Notes: generated by a model from the letters alone, not told the origin. A stretch of 64,000 bases of DNA from an uncultured Acidobacteriota bacterium (GCA_903845115.1 CAIMWE010000222.1:1-64000); one strand, 5' to 3'; shown: positions 9,733-19,206, counted from the first letter of the stretch. A program made the numbers and translations.

Positions 9733-9879
9733 GGCGAGCTCATCGCCCACCGCCTCGGCACGATCATGAACGCGGTACGGGGGGGGCGGATCGTCCAGGA
9801 GGGGACGTACATCGAGCGGATGAAGCAGGAAGGGGTCTTCGCGGAGTTCGTCGAGCGGCACTCCTCGGCTCGATCCTAG
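9733..9879 (+). pseudogene. Remnant of an NHLM-type ABC ATPase C-terminus
   Basis: In one plus-strand frame the residues AHRLGTIMNAV, then GGRIVQEGTY, then EGVFAEFVER appear, ending in a stop at 9877-9879. This aligns with the last 45 or so residues of the 990-residue exporter at 3090-6062 (AHRLSTI, GGRIVQQGTY, EGVFLDLVKR). About five residues are missing between the first two blocks. Walker A, signature and Walker B are absent, so it is a fragment, not a working gene. It lies on the opposite strand from the intact exporters, which suggests an old inverted duplication or the tail of a lost second cassette. Resemblance was judged by eye. Confidence 0.6.
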
Positions 9880-9890
9880 GAGTATCGTGG

Positions 9891-9896
9891 TAGCAT
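9891..9896 (+). promoter_or_regulatory. Candidate -10 box for yceD-rpmF-plsX operon
   Basis: TAGCAT lies 32 nt before the yceD start, leaving room for a short leader with the GGGAGGAG ribosome binding site. I see no good -35 hexamer at the usual distance. Weak evidence. Confidence 0.3.
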
Positions 9897-9928
9897 CCGC
9901 GGTCCTCCGTCCTTTGGGAGGAGCGCTG

Positions 9929-10408
9929 ATGGAATTGAACCTTGAAGAGGCCTTCGACGGCCCGGTCGATCTTTCTCATCGTTTCGAGATCTCGGCGGAG
10001 CGGCTCGACAGGCCGGAGCTCCTTCAGATCGAGCCCGTCCTCTTCTCGGGGGTCCTGACGAAGGCCCCCCCGGGGTTCGTCCTGGACGGGGAGATCGAGA
10101 TCCGGGGAGCGGCGATCTGCAGCCGTTGTCTCGCGCCGGTCCCGTTCGCCCGCAGCGGACCCGTCCACTGGACCTTCGCTCCGGCTCACCGGAGGGCCGC
10201 GGGCGAGGAGGACGAGGCCGAGCTCGCGGAAGGGGACCTGGATGTCGTCTGGTACGACGACCTGAGGGTTCCGTTCGAGCCGCTGATCGACGGGGAGGTC
10301 CAGCTCGAGATCCCGATGAAGCCGCTCTGCCGCCCCGATTGCCTGGGGCTCTGTCCCACCTGCGGCGCCGACCGAAACGCCGGCCCCTGCGATTGCCAGT
10401 CGAAATAG
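9929..10408 (+). CDS. yceD: DUF177 / YceD-family protein
   Basis: A 159-residue DUF177 protein, the usual gene before rpmF. The family is linked to 23S rRNA and ribosome assembly in bacteria and chloroplasts. Two cysteine clusters are visible: a CSRC pair in the middle, and a C-terminal set CRPDCLGLCPTCG with CDC at the end, likely a zinc site. The start is ATG at 9929 because GGGAGGAG sits 5 nt upstream; a longer GTG-initiated reading is possible but lacks a site. It is followed after 33 nt by rpmF, and the gene order is the conserved yceD-rpmF-plsX-fab cluster. Confidence 0.88.
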   Translation: MELNLEEAFDGPVDLSHRFEISAERLDRPELLQIEPVLFSGVLTKAPPGFVLDGEIEIRGAAICSRCLAPVPFARSGPVHWTFAPAHRRAAGEEDEAELAEGDLDVVWYDDLRVPFEPLIDGEVQLEIPMKPLCRPDCLGLCPTCGADRNAGPCDCQSK

Positions 10409-10441
10409 GAAAGCACTCCAGAAGTCCGAGGAGACCCGAAG

Positions 10442-10627
10442 ATGCCGAATCCAAAGCACCGACACAGCAAGACCCGCCGCGACCTGCGGCGCGCCCACGA
10501 CTTCCTGAAGCCCAAGCAGCTCTCGAAGTGCACCCACTGCGGCGCCGAGAAGATTCCCCACCGCGTCTGCCCCGCGTGCGGCCACTATCGCGGCCGCGAA
10601 GTGTCGGCCGGCGCCAACAAGGAGTAG
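10442..10627 (+). CDS. rpmF: 50S ribosomal protein L32
   Basis: A 61-residue L32 with the typical basic start MPNPKHRHSKTRRD. Its zinc ribbon is complete: Cys30, Cys33, Cys43, Cys46 in CTHC and CPAC. It binds 23S rRNA in the large subunit. It is preceded by GAGGAG and lies between yceD and plsX, the standard co-transcription that links ribosome synthesis with lipid synthesis. The zinc-binding form (C+) is the one present; no second copy is in the window. Confidence 0.97.
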   Translation: MPNPKHRHSKTRRDLRRAHDFLKPKQLSKCTHCGAEKIPHRVCPACGHYRGREVSAGANKE

Positions 10628-10635
10628 CCCCGGGC

Positions 10636-10682
10636 GGAACGGAAAAACGGCGGAACGGAAGAACGGAAGAACGGAAGAACGA
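10636..10682 (+). repeat. Short purine-rich tandem repeat upstream of plsX
   Basis: Three perfect copies of the 8-mer CGGAAGAA occupy 10656-10679. They are preceded by degenerate copies (GGAACGG, GGAAAAACGG) from 10636. The array ends 6 nt before the plsX GTG and supplies the only Shine-Dalgarno-like purines for that gene, so copy number could tune plsX translation. Confidence 0.75.
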
Positions 10683-10688
10683 CAGCCC

Positions 10689-11699
10689 GTGCCGATCGCG
10701 GTTGACGCCATGGGGGGAGACAACGCCCCCCGGGCGAACGTGGAAGGCGCCGTGGCCGCCGCCGTCGAGCTGGGCCTGGCGACCCTCCTGGTCGGTCGCC
10801 GGTCCGAGATCGAATCCGAGCTGAGGCGGGCCGCCTACAAGGGAGACCTCATCGACGTCGTCGACGCCGAGGAGGTCGTCCGTTTCGACGAGGAGTCGAT
10901 CACCCCGATCCGGAAGAAGAAGAGGTCGTCCGTCCGCGTGGCCGCCGAGCTGGTCCGTGACGGGCGGGCCGGAGGGATGTTCACCGCGGGCCACACGGGC
11001 GCCGCGATGGTCTGTGCCAAGGTGATCATGGGCGTGGTCGAGGGAATCGACCGCCCCGCGCTCGCGGCCGTCCTCCCCGGGCTCAACCGCAAGCGCCTCC
11101 TCCTGGACGTCGGCGCGAACATCTCGTGCCGTCCCGAGCACTACCGGGAATTCGCCCTGATGGGGCACTTCTACGCCCAGGAGGTCCTCGGTATCCCACG
11201 GCCGAAGATCGGCCTGATGTCCGTGGGCGAGGAGGAAGGGAAGGGGACCAGCACGACCAAGGAGGTCTTCGGGCTCCTCCGATCCTCGGGCCTGAACTTC
11301 ATCGGGAATTGCGAGGGGCGCGACGTCTACCAGGGCGAGGCCGACGTCCTGGTGACCGACGGGTTCACGGGGAACGTCATCCTGAAAGTCTCCGAGAGCC
11401 TCGCGCAGCTCGTCGAGGAGGCGCTCAAGCAGGAGATCACGAGGAGCCTCCAGGCTTCGATGGGGTTCCTCCTGTCGAAGGACGCCTTCCGCTCCTTCAA
11501 GAAGCGGCTCGACTACAGCGAATACGGCGGCGCGCCGCTCCTCGGCGTGAAGGGCTCCTGCCTGATCGGCCACGGCCGCTCCACCGCGAAGGCGGTCCGG
11601 AACGCCATCCGGGCGGCCGAGGACTTCTCCCGGAGAGGGATTCCGGAGAAGATCCAGACAAAGGCCAGGGAGTTCAAGCCGTTCGTGACCGCCTCCTGA
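10689..11699 (+). CDS. plsX: Phosphate acyltransferase PlsX
   Basis: A 336-residue PlsX that converts acyl-ACP and phosphate to acyl-phosphate, the acyl donor for PlsY in phospholipid synthesis. The N-terminal signature AVDAMGGDNAP is intact, and the family blocks GHTGAAM, LLDVGANISCRPEH and DGFTGNV follow. The start is GTG at 10689, immediately after the purine repeat; length and N-terminus match the family. It sits between rpmF and fabH as in most bacteria. The enzyme is peripheral to the inner membrane. Confidence 0.96.
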   Translation: MPIAVDAMGGDNAPRANVEGAVAAAVELGLATLLVGRRSEIESELRRAAYKGDLIDVVDAEEVVRFDEESITPIRKKKRSSVRVAAELVRDGRAGGMFTAGHTGAAMVCAKVIMGVVEGIDRPALAAVLPGLNRKRLLLDVGANISCRPEHYREFALMGHFYAQEVLGIPRPKIGLMSVGEEEGKGTSTTKEVFGLLRSSGLNFIGNCEGRDVYQGEADVLVTDGFTGNVILKVSESLAQLVEEALKQEITRSLQASMGFLLSKDAFRSFKKRLDYSEYGGAPLLGVKGSCLIGHGRSTAKAVRNAIRAAEDFSRRGIPEKIQTKAREFKPFVTAS

Positions 11700-11727
11700 A
11701 CCCGGGGACCGGAGGCTCGGAGGAAAG

Positions 11728-12711
11728 ATGTATCACGCTGCCATCGCCGGCACGGGGCGCGCGGTCCCGCCGACGATCCTGACGAACGCCGAGCTGGAGA
11801 AGATCGTCGACACCTCCGACGAGTGGATCCGGACTCGAACCGGGATCCGCGAGCGCCGGAAGGCGGGGGAGGGCGACGTCCTCTCCGACTACGCCGTCGA
11901 GGCCTCCCGCCAGGCGCTGGAGGCGGGCGGGCTGGTGCCGAAGGACCTCGACACCATCCTGGTCGCCACGGTGACCCCCGACCAGCCGATCCCGGCGATG
12001 GCCTGCCTCATCCAGAACAAGCTCGGGGCGAAGAAGGCGGCGGCCTGGGACCACAACGCCGGGTGCTCGGGATGGCTCTACGGGCTGCACGTTGCCGACG
12101 CGCTCATCCAGGCCGGCAAGGCGCACAACGTGCTGCTGATCGGCGCCGAGTTCCTGACGCGCCTGGCCGACTACACGGACCGGGCCACGTGCATCCTCTT
12201 CGGCGACGGCGCGGGAGCGACGCTCCTCAAGGCGACCAGGTCCGACCACGGGGTCCTCGCGACCACGATCCGGACCGACGGGGCCGGCGCCTCCTTCATC
12301 TGCATGCCGGGGGCGGGGTCGGTTTACCCGCCGAACCGGCCCGAGACCTACGAGCAGCGGCTCGGGTTCATCAAGATGATGGGCGGCGAGACCTTCAAGG
12401 TGGCCGTCCGGTCGATGACCGACGTCTGCAAGCAGGTCCTCGACGAGAGCGGCTTCGCCGCCTCCGACGTCACCTGGCTGCTCCCCCACCAGGCCAACGA
12501 CCGGATCATCACCGCGGTCGGGGACCGGCTCGGGATCCCGTCCGAGCGCTGCATCGTCAACATCGAGCGGTACGGGAACACCAGCTCCGCGACGATCCCG
12601 ATCGCGCTCGACGAATACGTCCGCGAGGGGAAGATCAAGAAGGGCGACCTCATCCTCTTCACGGCGTTCGGGGCCGGGCTGACCTGGGGCGCCGGCCTCG
12701 TGAGGTGGTAG
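11728..12711 (+). CDS. fabH: Beta-ketoacyl-ACP synthase III (FabH)
   Basis: A 327-residue condensing enzyme that starts fatty acid synthesis by joining acetyl-CoA (or a branched acyl-CoA) to malonyl-ACP. The catalytic triad is visible: Cys113 in NAGCSGW, His254 in LLPHQAN and Asn284 in YGNTSSA. The C-terminal FGAGLTWGAGLVRW is typical. GGAGG lies upstream of ATG 11728. It is followed by a 106-nt gap before fabD, the longest gap inside the fab cluster. Confidence 0.97.
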   Translation: MYHAAIAGTGRAVPPTILTNAELEKIVDTSDEWIRTRTGIRERRKAGEGDVLSDYAVEASRQALEAGGLVPKDLDTILVATVTPDQPIPAMACLIQNKLGAKKAAAWDHNAGCSGWLYGLHVADALIQAGKAHNVLLIGAEFLTRLADYTDRATCILFGDGAGATLLKATRSDHGVLATTIRTDGAGASFICMPGAGSVYPPNRPETYEQRLGFIKMMGGETFKVAVRSMTDVCKQVLDESGFAASDVTWLLPHQANDRIITAVGDRLGIPSERCIVNIERYGNTSSATIPIALDEYVREGKIKKGDLILFTAFGAGLTWGAGLVRW

Positions 12712-12817
12712 TGCAATGATCGAGGGACCGGCCCGGCGCCCGGGCGTTGAAGCTCGCGCGGACCACGCGCTCGACGGGCGCCGGCCTCGTCCGCTGGCAG
12801 CATAGGAGGAGCCGCAG

Positions 12818-13768
12818 ATGCCCACCCTCGCTTTCCTCTTCCCCGGGCAGGGCTCGCAGGTCCCTGGCATGGGAAGGGACCTCTCGGAGCGATTTCCGGA
12901 AGCCCGGCGCGTCTACGAGCGGGCCGATGCCGCCCTCCAGCCCTTCCACCTCTCCATCCAGAGAGTCTCCTTCGACGGCGAGGAGGACGAGCTCCGGCAG
13001 ACGGCGGTGACCCAGCCGGCCATCCTCGTCCACTCGGTCGCCGTGTTCGAGGTGCTGAGGGCCCGGGGTTTCCGGCCGGCCGTCGCCGCGGGGCACTCCC
13101 TCGGCGAGTACTCCGCGCTCGTGGCGGCGGGTGCGCTCACGCTCGAGGAGGCGGTCGTCCTCGTCCGGCGGCGCGGCCTCTTCATGCAGCAGGCGGTCCC
13201 CGTCGGCGAGGGGGGAATGGCGGCCGTCATCGGGATGGCCGGGGCCGAGGTGGCCGAGGTGGCGCGGCTCGCGGCCGAGGAGGTCGGGGGGGTCTGCTCC
13301 GCCGCGAACTTCAACTCCCCCGAGCAGACCGTGATCGCCGGTGACGGCGGGTCGATCGCCAGGGCGAGCGAGATGCTGAAGGCGCGCGGCGCCAAGCGGG
13401 TGCTCCCGCTGCCGGTCTCCGCGCCGTTCCACTGCGCCCTGATGAAGCCGGCCGAGGAGAAGCTCGTCCCCTTCCTGGAGGCGACGACCTTCCGTCCCCT
13501 GGAGTTCCCCGTCGTCACGAACGTGGATGCCGCGGCCAACTCCGACCCCGCTGTCGCCCGCGAGTCCCTCCGGCGGCAGGTCTGCTCGCCCGTCCGGTGG
13601 GTGGAGACCGTCGAGGCCCTCGCGAAGGGTTCGTCCGGAGGCGTCGAGGTCGGTCCGGGGAGCGTCCTGACCGGCCTCGCCAGGCGGATCGCGAAGGAGT
13701 GGCCGGTGAAGAGCTCCTCCGACGCGCCGGGGCTGGAGAAGCTCCTCGCGGAGCTCGCAGCTGGCTGA
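12818..13768 (+). CDS. fabD: Malonyl-CoA:ACP transacylase (FabD)
   Basis: A 316-residue MCAT that loads malonyl groups onto acyl carrier protein. The N-terminal FLFPGQGSQ, the nucleophile Ser94 in GHSLGEYSAL and His205 in SAPFHCALM are all present. A strong AGGAGG precedes ATG 12818. It is soluble and cytoplasmic, and part of the fab operon between fabH and fabG. Confidence 0.97.
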   Translation: MPTLAFLFPGQGSQVPGMGRDLSERFPEARRVYERADAALQPFHLSIQRVSFDGEEDELRQTAVTQPAILVHSVAVFEVLRARGFRPAVAAGHSLGEYSALVAAGALTLEEAVVLVRRRGLFMQQAVPVGEGGMAAVIGMAGAEVAEVARLAAEEVGGVCSAANFNSPEQTVIAGDGGSIARASEMLKARGAKRVLPLPVSAPFHCALMKPAEEKLVPFLEATTFRPLEFPVVTNVDAAANSDPAVARESLRRQVCSPVRWVETVEALAKGSSGGVEVGPGSVLTGLARRIAKEWPVKSSSDAPGLEKLLAELAAG

Positions 13769-13792
13769 GGGAACAGGGAGAAAGAGGAAGCC

Positions 13793-14551
13793 ATGGCAGC
13801 GAACGTGTCTCTGGCCGGAAAGACGGCGCTCGTGACGGGCGGCTCACAGGGAATCGGCGCGGCGATCGCGAAGGGGCTCGCGGCGGCGGGCGCGCACGTG
13901 GCGGTGGCGGCGCGGAACGCCGGGAAGGCCCAGGGCGTCGCGGCGGAGATCGCCGCGGCCGGCGGGTCGGCCGAGGCCGTTTCCCTCGACGTCTCGGACC
14001 CGGCCTCCGTCACCGCGGCCTTCAAGGGGCTCGTCGAGCGCCAGGGCAAGATCGACGTGGTCGTCAACAACGCGGGAATCACCGAGGACGGCCTGATCCT
14101 GAGGATGTCCAAAGAGGCCTGGGACAAGGTCGTCGCCACCGACCTGACCGGCGTCTTCCTCGTCTCGCAGGAGGCGGTGAAGACGATGATGCGCAAGAAG
14201 GTCGCGGGCCGGATCGTGAACATCACGTCGGTGGTCGGCCTGATGGGAAACGCCGGACAGACGAACTACTCGGCCGCCAAGGCGGGCGTCCTCGGCTTCA
14301 CCATGGCGCTGGCCCGGGAGGTGGGGAGCCGGGGGATCACCGTTAACGCGGTCGCCCCCGGCTACATCGAGACGGCCATGACCGACCGCCTCACCCCCGA
14401 GCAGCGGATGGCCCTCGTGGGCCAGATCGTCCTGGGCCGGCTCGGCACCCCGGAAGACGTCGCGGGGGCGGTCGTCTTCCTGGCTTCGGAGGCGGCCTCG
14501 TACGTGACCGGAACCTGTCTCAATGTGAGCGGGGGGCTCTTCATCGGCTAG
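13793..14551 (+). CDS. fabG: 3-oxoacyl-ACP reductase (FabG)
   Basis: A 252-residue short-chain dehydrogenase that reduces 3-ketoacyl-ACP with NADPH. The cofactor glycine motif TGGSQGIG is at 15-22, NNAG at 92-95, and the catalytic Ser146, Tyr159 and Lys163 (NYSAAKAG) are intact. Its position between fabD and acpP identifies it as FabG rather than another SDR. AGAGGAAG precedes ATG 13793. Confidence 0.97.
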   Translation: MAANVSLAGKTALVTGGSQGIGAAIAKGLAAAGAHVAVAARNAGKAQGVAAEIAAAGGSAEAVSLDVSDPASVTAAFKGLVERQGKIDVVVNNAGITEDGLILRMSKEAWDKVVATDLTGVFLVSQEAVKTMMRKKVAGRIVNITSVVGLMGNAGQTNYSAAKAGVLGFTMALAREVGSRGITVNAVAPGYIETAMTDRLTPEQRMALVGQIVLGRLGTPEDVAGAVVFLASEAASYVTGTCLNVSGGLFIG

Positions 14552-14643
14552 ATGAGCTAGGATCCGGTACCGCCCCTTGAAATAGGAGCGGGTCCAATGG
14601 AGAATGCGTCCGGTTTTTCTGGAACGTAACGGAGGGAATTCGA

Positions 14644-14889
14644 ATGTCGAGTTCGGTCGAAGAAAAGGTCAAGAGCATCATCGTCGAGCAGCTGGGGGTC
14701 CAGGCCGAGGAAGTGAAGGCGGACGCGTCGTTCGTGGACGACCTCGGAGCGGACTCGCTCGACACGGTGGAACTCGTCATGGCCTTCGAGGAGGCGTTCG
14801 GCATCGAGATCCCGGACGAGGACGCCGAGAAGATCCAGAAGGTCAAGGACGCCGTCTCCTACATCGAGTCCCACGCCAAGCCGGCCTGA
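14644..14889 (+). CDS. acpP: Acyl carrier protein
   Basis: An 81-residue acidic ACP. Ser38 in the motif [10 protein letters not shown] carries the 4'-phosphopantetheine arm on which all fatty acid intermediates are built. GGAGG lies upstream of ATG 14644. The 92-nt gap after fabG includes a TAGGAT hexamer (about 14559-14564) that could be a -10 box giving acpP its own promoter; that is a weak guess. fabF follows 13 nt later. Confidence 0.97.
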   Translation: MSSSVEEKVKSIIVEQLGVQAEEVKADASFVDDLGADSLDTVELVMAFEEAFGIEIPDEDAEKIQKVKDAVSYIESHAKPA

Positions 14890-14902
14890 TCCCCGTCCAG
14901 TC

Positions 14903-16171
14903 TTGAGCCACCAGGAGCCTCCCCGCGACGGCCGGGGCCGTCGGCGCGTGGTCGTCACCGGCATCGGGCTCCTGACGCCGCTCGGCCTCACGCGGGAGGC
15001 AAACTGGGAGGCGCTCCTGGCCGGGGGCTCCGGGATCGGTCCCATCACCCGGTTCGACGCCTCGGCGTACCCCTGCCGCATCGCGGGGGAGGTGAAGGGC
15101 TTCGACCCGGCGAACTTCTTCGAGAAGAAAGAGATCAAGAAGTTCGACACCTTCATCCACTACGCCGTGGCGGCAGGGAAGGAAGCGATCGCGGACTCGG
15201 GAGTCGTCGTCACTCCGGAGAACGCCGAGCGGGTGGGCGTCTGCGTCGGTTCGGGGATCGGGGGCCTCCCGCTCATCGAGGAGACCCACAAGCTACTCCT
15301 CGAGAAGGGACCCCGCCGGATCAGCCCCTTCTTCATCCCGGGGCTCATCGCGAACATGTCCTCGGGCCTCCTCTCGATCATGACGGGCGCCAAGGGCCCG
15401 AACACCGCCACTGTCACCGCGTGCGCCACCTCGGCCCACGCGATCGGCGACGCCACCAACCTCATCCGATACGGCGAGGCCGACGTCATGATCGCGGGCG
15501 GGAGCGAGTCGGTCGTCACCCCCCTGGCGATCGGCGGCTTCTCTGCGATGCGGGCCGTCTCCACCCGCAACGACGACCCCACCGCGGCGTCCCGTCCCTG
15601 GGACAGGGATCGGGATGGGTTCGTCCTCGGCGAGGGCGCCGGCATCGTCGTCCTCGAGGAGATGGGGCTCGCGATGGAGCGCGGTGCCACCATCTACGCG
15701 GAGGTGGCCGGCTACGGCCTCTCGAGCGACGCCCACCACATCTCCGCTCCGTCGGACGACGGTGACGGGCCGTTCCGGGTGATGAGGAACGCCCTGCGCG
15801 ACGCGGGGATCGACCCCGCGGACGTCGGGTACGTCAACGCCCACGGGACCTCCACGCCGCACGGCGACCGGATCGAGACCATCGCCCTGAAGAGGCTCTT
15901 CGGCGACGGCGCTTCCCGGGTTCCGATCTCGTCGACGAAGTCGATGACCGGCCACCTCCTCGGCGCCGCGGGCGGCGCGGAAGCCGGCATCCTGGCACTC
16001 GCGATCCGCCGCGGCGCCATCCCGCCGACGATCAACTACCGGACGCCGGACCCGGACTGCGACCTCGACTACACGCCGAACGTCGCTCGCCAGGTCGACC
16101 TGCGAATCGGCCTCTCGAACTCGTTCGGGTTCGGTGGCACGAACGCCTGCCTGGTGATGCGGCGCGTGTGA
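14903..16171 (+). CDS. fabF: Beta-ketoacyl-ACP synthase II (FabF)
   Basis: A 422-residue elongating condensing enzyme (acyl-ACP plus malonyl-ACP). Catalytic Cys174 in TACATSAHA, His314 in [11 protein letters not shown] and His351 in [11 protein letters not shown] are intact. The frame can start at TTG 14903, which adds about 13 residues before the conserved RRVVVTGIG and lacks a good ribosome site; GTG 14948 would give a very short N-terminus. I kept the TTG. The stop overlaps the next gene through GTGA, suggesting translational coupling to the membrane protein downstream. Confidence 0.94.
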   Translation: MSHQEPPRDGRGRRRVVVTGIGLLTPLGLTREANWEALLAGGSGIGPITRFDASAYPCRIAGEVKGFDPANFFEKKEIKKFDTFIHYAVAAGKEAIADSGVVVTPENAERVGVCVGSGIGGLPLIEETHKLLLEKGPRRISPFFIPGLIANMSSGLLSIMTGAKGPNTATVTACATSAHAIGDATNLIRYGEADVMIAGGSESVVTPLAIGGFSAMRAVSTRNDDPTAASRPWDRDRDGFVLGEGAGIVVLEEMGLAMERGATIYAEVAGYGLSSDAHHISAPSDDGDGPFRVMRNALRDAGIDPADVGYVNAHGTSTPHGDRIETIALKRLFGDGASRVPISSTKSMTGHLLGAAGGAEAGILALAIRRGAIPPTINYRTPDPDCDLDYTPNVARQVDLRIGLSNSFGFGGTNACLVMRRV

Positions 16172-19100
16172 GCCGGAAGGCCCTCCTCGCCTTCGTCGTC
16201 CTCCAGGCCGCGATCGGTTTCCTCCAGCACGGACCCGTCTTCCGGGAGCTCGCGTCTTTCGAGCCCGGCGCGCGCGCCGTCTCGACGGCCGTCACCTGGC
16301 CGGCGGGATCGTCCCTCCTCCTGGCCGCGGCGCTGGCCCTCCTCGCTTTTCTCTGGACCCCCGGCCGCCCCGGCGTGCGGGGGGTCGCCCGCGCGGGCCG
16401 GACGGCCGGCGCCGGGCTCGTCCAGATCGCCGCGCTCGGACTCGTCCACTACGCGGTCGGCCTCGCGACCGGCCGGCTCACGCCCTGGGTGACCGTCGGG
16501 TTCCTCGCCGTCTCGGCCCTCGGGGCCACCGCTCTCCGGCGGGCGCGCGGACAGGTCCCCCCTGCCGGACCCGTCGGGGCCGACGCTCTCCCGGGCGGCG
16601 GGTGGTCGGGTTGGGACGCGGTGAGCGGGGTCTTCCTCCTCACATCCCTGGTGGCCATGACCTACCCGTATGCGTTCGAGGACGCCCGCGTCATCTGGGG
16701 ATGCCGGGCCTTCGCGCTCGATTCCTCCGGTTCCCTCGCCTCCCTGGGCGAGTGCTCCCACCGCAACTACCCGCCCCTCTTCTCGATCCTCCTCTGGATC
16801 TCCGCGAGGGACCCGCTCTTCCAGGGCCGGGTCCTGGCGTGGCTCTCCCTTACTTTCTTCGCTTTCTTTCTGCGCGACCGGCTCCGCCGGACGCTTCCGG
16901 GAGCAGCCGCCCCGGCGCTCCTCTTCTTCGTCTCGACCGTCCACGTCTGGCAGGGGGCGTCGATCGCCTACGCGAACGTCCCGCTGATGGTCTTCCTCTC
17001 GACCGGGATGCTCCTTGCGCTGGGCATCCCGGCGGAAGGGGGAGCCGGCCCTTCGAAGGAGAGCCAGGCGGGAGGGGCCCTCTGCCTGGCGGCGGCGGTC
17101 CTCCTGCGGCCCGACGGCGTCTACTACGTCGTCGTGATCGCGGTGGCCGTCCTCGCCGCCCGCCTCCTCTGGCGCGAGCGCTGGCCCCTCCTCGCGTTCG
17201 CGGCACCGGCCGTGGCCTCGCTCAGCTGGGCGCTCCGGCCCGATGCCCTCCGGCCGGCCTCGGCCATCCCCGGAGCCTTCGCCGGCTCCTTTCTCGGCGC
17301 GGTGACCGGGGAGTGGAGGAGCGTCGCTCCTTCGGCCGTCGAGGCGGCGGCCAGGACCCTCGAGGTCTTCCTGCACGCCTGGCAGGGACAGTGGCTTTCC
17401 CACAAGGGGCTGGGGCTCGCGATCTACCTCCTCGCGGGGGTCACGGCCGTCGCTGCGCGCCGGGGCCTCTTCAAGGGCCGCTCCGCCGGACTCGGTCCGG
17501 AGACCCGCCTGACGGGCCTCGTCACGCTGGGGGGGCTCCTGGCCGTGGTCGTCTGCTTCGCGGCGGTCCCCTTCGTCAGCGACCCGGTCGGCGCGGTGCA
17601 GCCCTTCGACGGGGACTACCTCGCCTGCTACCGGAACTTCGTGAGGGTGGGGCTGGGGCGGATGACGGTCCACCTGTACCCGGTGGCCTGTCTCTTTGCC
17701 ATGGGTCTCCTTTCCGCCATGGACGGGGGTGGGGTCAGGGCTGCGTTTTGTGTATTTTCCCGAAAATACGCAAAACGCAGCCCTGACCCCCAGGCCCTGG
17801 CGGTCCTCCTCGTCGCGCTCGTCACCGGCGTCGCCTTCGCGCCCCACGCCGCGGGGTACTTCTTCCTCTTCGACGACTTCGCTCTCGTCTCCGTCGCCAT
17901 GAAGAGCCCGCTCCGCGAGTTCTTCGTGACGGCCGTCGGCGGCTTCTTTCGTCCCGTGGCGCTCTGCCTCGTCTGGCTCGAGAGCCTCGCCTTCGGGTGG
18001 AGCCTCCCGTGGGGCTACGCGATGGTGTCGGCGGCCCTGCACGGTCTGAACTCGCTCTTCGTCTTCCTCCTCCTGAGGCGGCTGGGGCAGCGCCGCGAGC
18101 CGGCGCTCCTGGGGGCGGGGGTGTTCCTCCTGTCGCCGTGGGCCGGGGAGACCTTCTTCTGGGTCAGCGCTCAGTTCGACCTCTATTCCGTCCTGTTCTC
18201 GTTCGTGGCGCTCTGGCTCGCCTTTCGCGGCGTGGACGGCACGGGGCGGCCAGGTCCTCTCGTCGCTGCCGTCTTCGTCGCGGCCGTCGGGGCGTGCCTC
18301 TCCAAGGAGATGGCCGTCACCCTTCCGGGGCTCTTCCTCTTCCTCTGCGTCTGGCGGCGCGGGGTCGCGGGCCTCGGGAGGTGGCCGCTCGCCTTCGCCG
18401 GGTCGATGGCGGCCGCGTCCGCCGTCTCGCTCCTGCTTCGCTCCCGCACGATCGATCCGCTGGGCGGAGCGTACGGCAGCCTCCCGGCACTCTGGAGCCG
18501 CTCCGATCTCCTGGCCAACCTCTGGAGCCAAATGCGGTGCTTCGTCCTCCCGCCGGGCGGCCCTGCGGGAGCGTTCGACCTGGCCTGGGGGATTCCCCTC
18601 GTGCTCCTCGTCGCCGCCGCGGTCGTGTCGTCGCCGCGCGAGTCCCTCTCCGGCCTCGCGGCGCTGGGGATTTCCCTCGCGCCGGTCCTGTGGAGCGGGA
18701 TGGAGCGAGGGAGCACCGCGGGCGGACGGTACCTCTACCTGCCGGGCTTCCTCGTGGCGGCCCTCGTCTCCCTCGGCTTCTCCGCCGTTCGCGGGGCGGA
18801 CCGCGCGTCACTCTTCCGGAGACGCGCCGCGCCGTACCCGGCGGCCCTTCTGCTCGCCAGCGGCTTGGGCCTGCTCGTCGGTCAGCAGAGGCTCTGGAGC
18901 GAGGCGGTCCGTCTCTCGCGCACCTCGGTCGAGCAGGTTCGCCGCGAGATGGGGACAGGGGCTCTCCTCCACATCTGCAACCTCCCCTACGCGCTCCGCG
19001 AAGGCCCCTACGTCCTCAAGTCGTACGCGTTCAGGCTCTACCTCGGGGTCGACAGGCCGAAGGTCCGGTCGGAAGCCGTCACCATCCCCTACAACGGAGA

Positions 19101-19206
19101 CGCGGCAATCTCACCCGCCAGCTTTCCCGATCCCTTCTCCGAGTACCCGGCGCCACCGGATCCCGCCGCCGAGAAGGAGATCCTCCTGGACCTCCGAGCC
19201 CGCTGA
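16168..19206 (+). CDS. Two polytopic glycosyltransferase-like membrane proteins fused in frame by a REPIN
   Basis: A 1012-residue frame with GTG start overlapping the fabF stop. It reads as two separate GT-C-like integral membrane proteins. Part A (about 1-521) has an acidic pair in the first large loop ([11 protein letters not shown], near 171). Part B (about 542-1012) has its own start-like hydrophobic segment and [10 protein letters not shown] near 569. Between them residues 522-541 ([19 protein letters not shown] region) are translated from the 60-bp REPIN at 17731-17790, which has no stop in this frame. A lipid-linked sugar would be the expected donor; acceptor unknown. Whether the fusion is expressed as one protein is open. 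An internal start for part B after the element is also possible. Confidence 0.75.
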   Translation: MSRKALLAFVVLQAAIGFLQHGPVFRELASFEPGARAVSTAVTWPAGSSLLLAAALALLAFLWTPGRPGVRGVARAGRTAGAGLVQIAALGLVHYAVGLATGRLTPWVTVGFLAVSALGATALRRARGQVPPAGPVGADALPGGGWSGWDAVSGVFLLTSLVAMTYPYAFEDARVIWGCRAFALDSSGSLASLGECSHRNYPPLFSILLWISARDPLFQGRVLAWLSLTFFAFFLRDRLRRTLPGAAAPALLFFVSTVHVWQGASIAYANVPLMVFLSTGMLLALGIPAEGGAGPSKESQAGGALCLAAAVLLRPDGVYYVVVIAVAVLAARLLWRERWPLLAFAAPAVASLSWALRPDALRPASAIPGAFAGSFLGAVTGEWRSVAPSAVEAAARTLEVFLHAWQGQWLSHKGLGLAIYLLAGVTAVAARRGLFKGRSAGLGPETRLTGLVTLGGLLAVVVCFAAVPFVSDPVGAVQPFDGDYLACYRNFVRVGLGRMTVHLYPVACLFAMGLLSAMDGGGVRAAFCVFSRKYAKRSPDPQALAVLLVALVTGVAFAPHAAGYFFLFDDFALVSVAMKSPLREFFVTAVGGFFRPVALCLVWLESLAFGWSLPWGYAMVSAALHGLNSLFVFLLLRRLGQRREPALLGAGVFLLSPWAGETFFWVSAQFDLYSVLFSFVALWLAFRGVDGTGRPGPLVAAVFVAAVGACLSKEMAVTLPGLFLFLCVWRRGVAGLGRWPLAFAGSMAAASAVSLLLRSRTIDPLGGAYGSLPALWSRSDLLANLWSQMRCFVLPPGGPAGAFDLAWGIPLVLLVAAAVVSSPRESLSGLAALGISLAPVLWSGMERGSTAGGRYLYLPGFLVAALVSLGFSAVRGADRASLFRRRAAPYPAALLLASGLGLLVGQQRLWSEAVRLSRTSVEQVRREMGTGALLHICNLPYALREGPYVLKSYAFRLYLGVDRPKVRSEAVTIPYNGDAAISPASFPDPFSEYPAPPDPAAEKEILLDLRAR
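17731..17790. repeat. REPIN inside a coding sequence
   Basis: A 60-bp near-perfect palindrome: two 30-nt arms beginning GGGGTCAGGGCTGCGTTTTG, matching at 28 of 30 positions. It belongs to the same family as the REP arms flanking the RAYT gene at 21047-22015. It differs at arm position 14, where it has C and the RAYT arms have T. Length 60 is a multiple of three, so the surrounding frame is preserved. Confidence 0.92.

Larger units (their letters stand above)
9488..9928. other. Divergent intergenic region between export cassette and yceD operon
   Basis: 441 nt without an intact gene. It must hold the minus-strand promoter of the export cassette and the plus-strand promoter of the yceD-rpmF operon. 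It also contains a plus-strand remnant of an ABC ATPase C-terminus (9733-9879). I looked for a short precursor peptide with a nitrile-hydratase-like or double-glycine leader on both strands and saw none. Confidence 0.6.

Noticed and set aside
9488-9928. TOMM/NHLP precursor peptide gene near the exporter
   Set aside because: Frames on both strands lack a leader-like helix, a GG cleavage site or a Cys/Ser/Thr-rich core; one frame is an ABC remnant instead.
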